DNA of 64,000 nucleotides, taken from the NCBI GenBank assembly GCA_035652095.1, contig DASREM010000011.1:1-64000 (forward strand), given 5' to 3'. This document shows positions 59,741 through 64,000 of the stretch, piece by piece. A program made the position numbers and the translations under genes. The notes beneath the pieces are model-generated. The model ran no database searches. It saw only the letters and a list, made by a program, of their open reading frames with translations, and was not told where the DNA came from. Position 1 is the first letter of the stretch. Each line of letters opens with the position of its first letter. This DNA is from DASREM01 sp035652095. GTDB taxonomy: Bacteria; Acidobacteriota; Terriglobia; Terriglobales; Acidobacteriaceae.

Positions 59741-60748
59741 ATGAAACTTACGCCCGGAAAACTAGCGGGACTGAAACGAGTATCGACATCCCAGGGGATC
59801 ATTGCCGCAGCTGCGATGGACCAGCGCGGCTCGTTACAGAAATCATTGGCCAAGGAAAAGGGCTCGGAAGTGAACGACGCCATGATGGAAGAGTTCAAGA
59901 GCCTGGTCACGGAGGTGCTGACACCCCATGCGAGCGCAATTCTGCTGGATCCTGAGTGGGGACTGCCGGCCTCCAAGCGTCGAGCCAAGAATGCGGGACT
60001 GCTTCTCGCCTACGAGAAGACGGGCTACGACAAGACCGGCCCGGGCCGGTTGCCCGACTTGCTCGACCATTGGTCGGTTCGCCGCCTGAAAGAAGCTGGG
60101 GCCGATTGTTTGAAGATCCTGCTCTATTACACCCCGCCTGATCCTCAGCCTATCAATGACATCAAGCACGCCTGGGTGGAGCGCCTAGGAGATGAGTGCC
60201 GGGCCAATGACATTCCTTTCTTCCTGGAGTTCGTTACCTACGAAGAGGGGGTGGATGAAAAAGGCCCCGAGTTCGCCAAGAAGAAGCCAGAAGCCGTCAT
60301 TGGCAGCATGAAGGAGTTCACCAAGGACCGCTACGGCGTGGATGTGATGAAAGTCGAAGTGCCGGTCAACATGAAGTTCGTGGAAGGCGCCAAGTCGTTC
60401 AAAGGTCCTGCCGCGTATACCAAGAAAGAAGCCATGGATCTGTTCCGCAAGGCGGCAAGCGTTGCCACCAAGCCGTTCATCTATCTTTCTGCCGGGGTGA
60501 GCAATGCAGAGTTCACCGAGGCGCTGGAACTGGCGGCGGAGTCCGGCGTGAAATTCAACGGGGTGCTGTGCGGGCGTGCAACCTGGAAAGACGGTATTCC
60601 GATCTATGCCAAGCAGGGGGCGGATGCGTTCCGCAAGTGGCTGGAGACCGAAGGCGTGAAGAACATCGAAAATGTCAACGACCGGCTCAAAGCCGCGTCG
60701 TCGTGGCACTCGATTTACGCGGCCGAACCGGCCATGGTAGGCGTATAA
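59741..60748 (+). CDS. Tagatose-1,6-bisphosphate aldolase-like enzyme (LacD family)
   Basis: A 335-residue class I aldolase of the LacD/KDPG-type barrel. Visible words: GIIAAAAMDQRGSLQKSLAK at the start, ASAILLDPEWGLPASKRR, DCLKILLYYTPPDP, YGVDVMKVEVPVNMKFVEGA (likely Schiff-base Lys) and YLSAGVSNAEFTEALELAAE. It splits a hexose bisphosphate into triose phosphates; the true substrate may be tagatose or fructose bisphosphate, as related genes occur without a lac/tag cluster. ATG 59741 has AGGAGGG upstream. A strong terminator follows. Confidence 0.87.
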   Translation: MKLTPGKLAGLKRVSTSQGIIAAAAMDQRGSLQKSLAKEKGSEVNDAMMEEFKSLVTEVLTPHASAILLDPEWGLPASKRRAKNAGLLLAYEKTGYDKTGPGRLPDLLDHWSVRRLKEAGADCLKILLYYTPPDPQPINDIKHAWVERLGDECRANDIPFFLEFVTYEEGVDEKGPEFAKKKPEAVIGSMKEFTKDRYGVDVMKVEVPVNMKFVEGAKSFKGPAAYTKKEAMDLFRKAASVATKPFIYLSAGVSNAEFTEALELAAESGVKFNGVLCGRATWKDGIPIYAKQGADAFRKWLETEGVKNIENVNDRLKAASSWHSIYAAEPAMVGV

Positions 60749-60784
60749 GCGTTTCTGTGGTACAAACTGAATGCTCAGAATCCC

Positions 60785-60815
60785 GATCGAGACGGGCCTA
60801 GCCCGTCTCGATTTT
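60785..60815 (+). terminator. Strong intrinsic terminator after the aldolase gene
   Basis: ATCGAGACGGGC (60785-60796), loop CTA, GCCCGTCTCGAT (60800-60811), then TTTT. A perfect 12-bp stem with a T tract, 37 bases past the aldolase stop. Confidence 0.9.
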
Positions 60816-60858
60816 TAGGCCTGGACATGGTTTCCGGATTCTGAGCCGGGGGAATTGA

Positions 60859-61746
60859 ATGCCCTCCATCATCGCCCTGCTTTCGCTGCTGTTGCTGGCT
60901 TCGGCCGCGCTGACCAGCGTGGTCGTGCCCAACTACAAAGATCTCACCATTCGCACGCACCGCGAAGTAGGGGAACTCAGCTCCAGTATTGACACGCTTT
61001 ACCTCAAGGGCCCGCGCGAGCGCAGCGAGACCCGCGTGGAGAAGCCAGCGGCGTCGAATAATTCGATCCATATCGGGATCAGCCAATGCGATCAGAAGCA
61101 GAGCATCGCATTAAATCCATCGGCCAGAGTTTATGCACGCTTTCCCATTCAGGATTGGGCAGAGCGGATCAAGCGCGCGCCTCACGTCGAGCAGAATGAG
61201 GTCAGCGGTGCGGAAGTCCATGTCACCATCGATTCCGTGGACACGGGAGAACGGAAATCATTTGGCTCTTTTACCGCCCGCCATGTGAAAACCACTACGG
61301 AAGTGGAACCGGGTCCGGGCGCGTCCTTGCCCGCCAGCACCGAGGAGACAGATGGATGGTACATCGACCTTCCCGGACTGGGCTGCCAGGAATCGCAGAA
61401 TGGCATAGGATTCGTCTGGTCGAGCAGCCGGCTGGGAAATGCTCCGGCTCGGCACGACCGCATCAACATCACGCACCTGGGGACCGCGCCGCACGGCTAC
61501 GCGCTCGAGCAGGTGATCAAGAGAACCGAGGACGGCCGCACCATGGTGGGCAAGATCGAGCTTTTGGAATTCTCCGAAGCGCCAGTAGATGCGAAGCTGT
61601 TTGAGATCCCTCCAGGATACAGTCCGGCCTTGCGCACTCCGCAGGGCGGGTTTGACATGACCAAAGCAGATACGTTTGCCAACCGCCTGGCGCAATTCTG
61701 GGCCGAACTGAAAGCCTCAGCGCAGCGGGCTTTCGGCGCTTCCTAA
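60859..61746 (+). CDS. Exported protein of unknown function
   Basis: A 295-residue protein with an N-terminal signal/helix (IIALLSLLLLASAALTSVVV), then mainly beta strands: KDLTIRTHREVGELSSSID, LNPSARVYARFPIQDW, VHVTIDSVDTGERKSFGSF, and MVGKIELLEFSEAPVDAKLF. The pattern 'probe word, then a tail that speaks of disfavoured ...PPGYSP' occurs in exported acidobacterial proteins whose folds resemble LolA-like or DUF4412-type domains, but this is a guess. The start has GGGGGA upstream. The SDR gene follows after 26 bases. Confidence 0.68.
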   Translation: MPSIIALLSLLLLASAALTSVVVPNYKDLTIRTHREVGELSSSIDTLYLKGPRERSETRVEKPAASNNSIHIGISQCDQKQSIALNPSARVYARFPIQDWAERIKRAPHVEQNEVSGAEVHVTIDSVDTGERKSFGSFTARHVKTTTEVEPGPGASLPASTEETDGWYIDLPGLGCQESQNGIGFVWSSSRLGNAPARHDRINITHLGTAPHGYALEQVIKRTEDGRTMVGKIELLEFSEAPVDAKLFEIPPGYSPALRTPQGGFDMTKADTFANRLAQFWAELKASAQRAFGAS

Positions 61747-61772
61747 CCAGCACGAACCAGCAAAGGGTCTTT

Positions 61773-62552
61773 ATGGCTACCGCTCTGATTACGGGAGCAT
61801 CCGGTGGCATCGGGAACGAACTGGCGAAGCTCTTCGCTAAAGATCATCACAATCTGATCCTGGTCGCGCGCAGCGCCGACAAACTCACGCATTTCGCAGT
61901 GGAATTGCAATCGCAATTCGGAATTTCGGTAAGGAGCGTGGCGTTGGACCTGACCGACCCTGCCGCACCCCAGAGCCTTTTCCAGCAGCTTGCGAGTGAG
62001 AGGATCACGGTGGACATCCTGGTGAACAATGCGGGCTATGGGACATTTGGAGAATTCCACAAGACTTCGGTCCAAGACGCGTTGGGCCAGATTCAGCTCA
62101 ACATTACTGCCCTGACCCACCTGACGCGACTGTTTCTTACACCGATGGCGGAACGGCATTCGGGAAAGATCCTCAATGTGGCTTCCACCGCCGGCTTTCA
62201 GCCGGGGCCGTTGATGGCTGTGTATTACGCAACCAAGGCCTACGTGATTTCCTTTTCCGAAGCCCTGGCGAATGAACTGGAGGGGAGCGGGGTAACCGTT
62301 ACCTGCTTTTGTCCGGGTGCCACGGACACCGGATTTCAAGGGCGTGCGGGGACGGAGAACACGGTGCTCTTTAAGAAACTGCGGCCGATGAGCGCGCAAG
62401 CGGTCGCGCTCGATGGCTATCGCGGGCTGATGGCGGGAAGAACGCTGGTGGTCTCCGGATTTCGCAACTGGTTGGTGGCTGAATCCGTCCGATTTGCGCC
62501 CCGGAAGATGGTCACAGCGATTTCGCGCAAGCTTCTGGACCGCGTTGAATAA
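61773..62552 (+). CDS. Short-chain dehydrogenase/reductase
   Basis: A 259-residue SDR (classical, DltE/YqjQ-like) using NAD(P). The coenzyme motif TGASGGIGNELAKLFA, NNAGYGTFGEFHKTSV, the catalytic Ser in LNVASTAGFQPGPLMAVYYA and Tyr-x3-Lys (YYATKAYVISFSEAL) are all intact. The substrate is not readable. ATG 61773 has AAAGGG upstream. Convergent with guaA; the 48-base gap has only a weak CGGCCG inverted pair. Confidence 0.88.
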   Translation: MATALITGASGGIGNELAKLFAKDHHNLILVARSADKLTHFAVELQSQFGISVRSVALDLTDPAAPQSLFQQLASERITVDILVNNAGYGTFGEFHKTSVQDALGQIQLNITALTHLTRLFLTPMAERHSGKILNVASTAGFQPGPLMAVYYATKAYVISFSEALANELEGSGVTVTCFCPGATDTGFQGRAGTENTVLFKKLRPMSAQAVALDGYRGLMAGRTLVVSGFRNWLVAESVRFAPRKMVTAISRKLLDRVE

Positions 62553-62600
62553 TTCGGCCGCGTTTTTCCAGGACAACCGAGGCGGCCGTTGCTACATGAT

Positions 62601-64000
62601 TTATTCCCATTCGATGGTGCCGGGGGGCTTTGACGTGATGTCGTAGACGACGCGGTTCACGCCCTTCACTTCATTCACAATTCGGTTGGAGATGGTCTGC
62701 AGAACTTCGTGGGGCAGCGGTACCCAGTCCGCAGTCATGCCATCTTCCGAATGCACGGCGCGAATGGCGCAGGTGTAGGCATACGTGCGTTGATCTCCCA
62801 TTACACCGACCGACATCACCGGGAGGAGTACGGCAAAGGACTGCCAGATTTTCTTGTACAGGCCGGCGTTCTTGACTTCTGTGACCACGATGTCGTCGCA
62901 TTCTCGCAGGATTGCCAGGCGCTCGGGAGTGACCTCGCCCAGGATACGTACCGCAAGACCGGGACCAGGAAAGGGCTGCCGTTGCAGGATTTCTTCGGGC
63001 ATGCCGAGATCGCGGCCGATCTTGCGTACCTCGTCTTTGAACAGGTCTTTGAGCGGTTCGATGAGCTTCAGCTTCATCTTCTCAGGAAGGCCGCCGACGT
63101 TGTGGTGAGTTTTGATGGTCTGGGAGGGTCCACGAACGGAACGCGATTCGATGACGTCGGGGTAGAGGGTTCCCTGTACAAGCCAATCGACCTTGCCTTC
63201 CTTCTGCTCGATGCGGTGAGCCTCTTCGTCGAACACCGCGATGAATTCGTTTCCGATGATCTTGCGTTTCTTCTCAGGGTCGGTGACCCCGGCAAGCTTC
63301 TTCAGGAAGCGATCGGTTGCGTCAACGCCGATCAGGTGGAGGCCAAGCTTGTCGCGCAGGTTTTGTTGAACTTTCTCAAACTCGTTTTTGCGCAACACGC
63401 CGTTGTTCACGAAGACGCAGGTCAGGCGGGGCGCGTTTTTCCCGTCGCGCATAGCGCGATCCACCAAGGTGGCCGCCACTGAGGAATCCACACCTCCCGA
63501 CAGAGCGCAAATTGCCCGACCGCTGCCCACGGTTTTGCGAACGCTTTCGACCGTGGCATCAATAAAATGCTGCGGCGTCCAGCTGGGCTTCGCCCCGCAG
63601 ATATCCAGCGCAAAGTTGCGCAGGATTTGCGTGCCCATCCTGGTATGGTGGACTTCAGGGTGGAACTGGACCGCCCACATCCCGGCTTCGGCATTTTCAA
63701 TCGCGGCAACCGCGTTGGGAGAACTGGCGGTCAGCCTGAATCCGGGAGGAAGGTTGACTGCCTCGTCTCCGTGCGACATCCAGACAGAAAGCTTTTCTGG
63801 AACAGCGGCGAACAGGCGCGACGGTTGCGTTATCTCGATGTGGGCGTGTCCATATTCGCGTTTCTCCGCGGCGCGCACCTTGCCCCCGAGCGCGTGCACC
63901 ATGAACTGCAGCCCGTAGCAGATGCCCAGCACAGGCACGCCAAGTTTAAAGACGTCGCGGTCCGCCTGCGGGGCGTCCGCGTCATAGACGGAGCAGGGTC
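62601..64000 (-). CDS. guaA: GMP synthase (glutamine-hydrolysing), 3' part, start beyond the window
   Basis: The frame runs off the right edge; the visible part ends at TAA 62601-62603. The amidotransferase domain shows the catalytic Cys in VLGICYGLQFMVH, and His/Glu in WAVQFHPEVHHTRMG. The ATP pyrophosphatase domain has the P-loop LSGGVDSSVAATLVDRA, and the C-terminal dimer domain ends with RVVYDITSKPPGTIEWE. It converts XMP to GMP in purine synthesis. The frame continues upstream with YDADAPQADRDVFKLGVP, a normal N-terminal region. Confidence 0.96.
   Translation of the reverse strand, partial: PCSVYDADAPQADRDVFKLGVPVLGICYGLQFMVHALGGKVRAAEKREYGHAHIEITQPSRLFAAVPEKLSVWMSHGDEAVNLPPGFRLTASSPNAVAAIENAEAGMWAVQFHPEVHHTRMGTQILRNFALDICGAKPSWTPQHFIDATVESVRKTVGSGRAICALSGGVDSSVAATLVDRAMRDGKNAPRLTCVFVNNGVLRKNEFEKVQQNLRDKLGLHLIGVDATDRFLKKLAGVTDPEKKRKIIGNEFIAVFDEEAHRIEQKEGKVDWLVQGTLYPDVIESRSVRGPSQTIKTHHNVGGLPEKMKLKLIEPLKDLFKDEVRKIGRDLGMPEEILQRQPFPGPGLAVRILGEVTPERLAILRECDDIVVTEVKNAGLYKKIWQSFAVLLPVMSVGVMGDQRTYAYTCAIRAVHSEDGMTADWVPLPHEVLQTISNRIVNEVKGVNRVVYDITSKPPGTIEWE

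Noticed and set aside
1..64000. tRNA genes, insertion sequences, prophage or integrase genes
   Set aside because: None were recognised by motif or by cloverleaf-like pattern on reading; a covariance-model search would be needed to exclude small RNAs.

Overview
The window is a GC-rich, gene-dense bacterial chromosome segment with no rRNA, tRNA, phage, transposase or CRISPR. It most resembles a soil Acidobacteriota (Terriglobia/Koribacter-like) genome. The reasons are two tandem acidobacterial-type secreted VWA proteins, many small signal-peptide proteins of unknown function, frequent TTG/GTG starts, and several families of short dispersed intergenic repeats built on words such as CACAAAGGACAC and CGTTGGTCGTTGG. 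The lineage is an inference from gene content, not from a marker phylogeny.

Layout. 0-19 kb is mostly housekeeping: argS (-), an orphan larC, metG, tatD, yajQ, a polyprenyl diphosphate synthase, an exported RidA, a DedA-rhodanese fusion, a CYTH protein, a family 39 glycosyltransferase, an RsbRD_N-like protein, a TPR protein and secA (-). 19.2-22 kb is an Aas-like acyl-ACP ligase/ACP/acyltransferase fusion. 22.5-43.2 kb is one co-directional block of about 20.7 kb: a membrane Fe-S ETF:quinone oxidoreductase, etfB, etfA, an acyl-CoA dehydrogenase, a 2,908-residue iterative-type polyketide/fatty acid synthase (KS-AT-KS-ACPx4-KR-DH), a 1,854-residue eukaryote-like single-chain acyl-CoA carboxylase and an Sfp-type phosphopantetheinyl transferase. 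43.2-64 kb returns to mixed genes: a small exported protein, an FtsB-like protein, a phosphohexomutase, cutA, a PQQ-type sugar dehydrogenase lipoprotein, nrfHA (nitrite to ammonia), a cystathionine lyase plus a cysteine/cystathionine synthase, two VWA proteins, DUF1015, amidase, GerMN, rph, a LacD-like aldolase, an SDR and the 3' part of guaA.

The main novelty is the 22.5-43.2 kb block. It looks self-contained. The carboxylase could supply malonyl-CoA, the synthase has ketoreductase and dehydratase but no enoylreductase and so could make an unsaturated chain, the transferase could activate its carriers, and the dehydrogenase/ETF/quinone oxidoreductase set could oxidise acyl-CoA and feed electrons to the respiratory chain. 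Two features are odd. All four carrier domains have Thr where the phosphopantetheine-bearing Ser should be, and the biotin carboxylase domain has lost nearly all recognised catalytic residues while the biotin site and carboxyltransferase remain.

The second notable find is the DedA-rhodanese gene at 10.4-11.4 kb. An in-frame UGA sits exactly at the catalytic cysteine position, with homologous coding sequence after it and a small GG-loop hairpin just downstream. It is a candidate selenoprotein.
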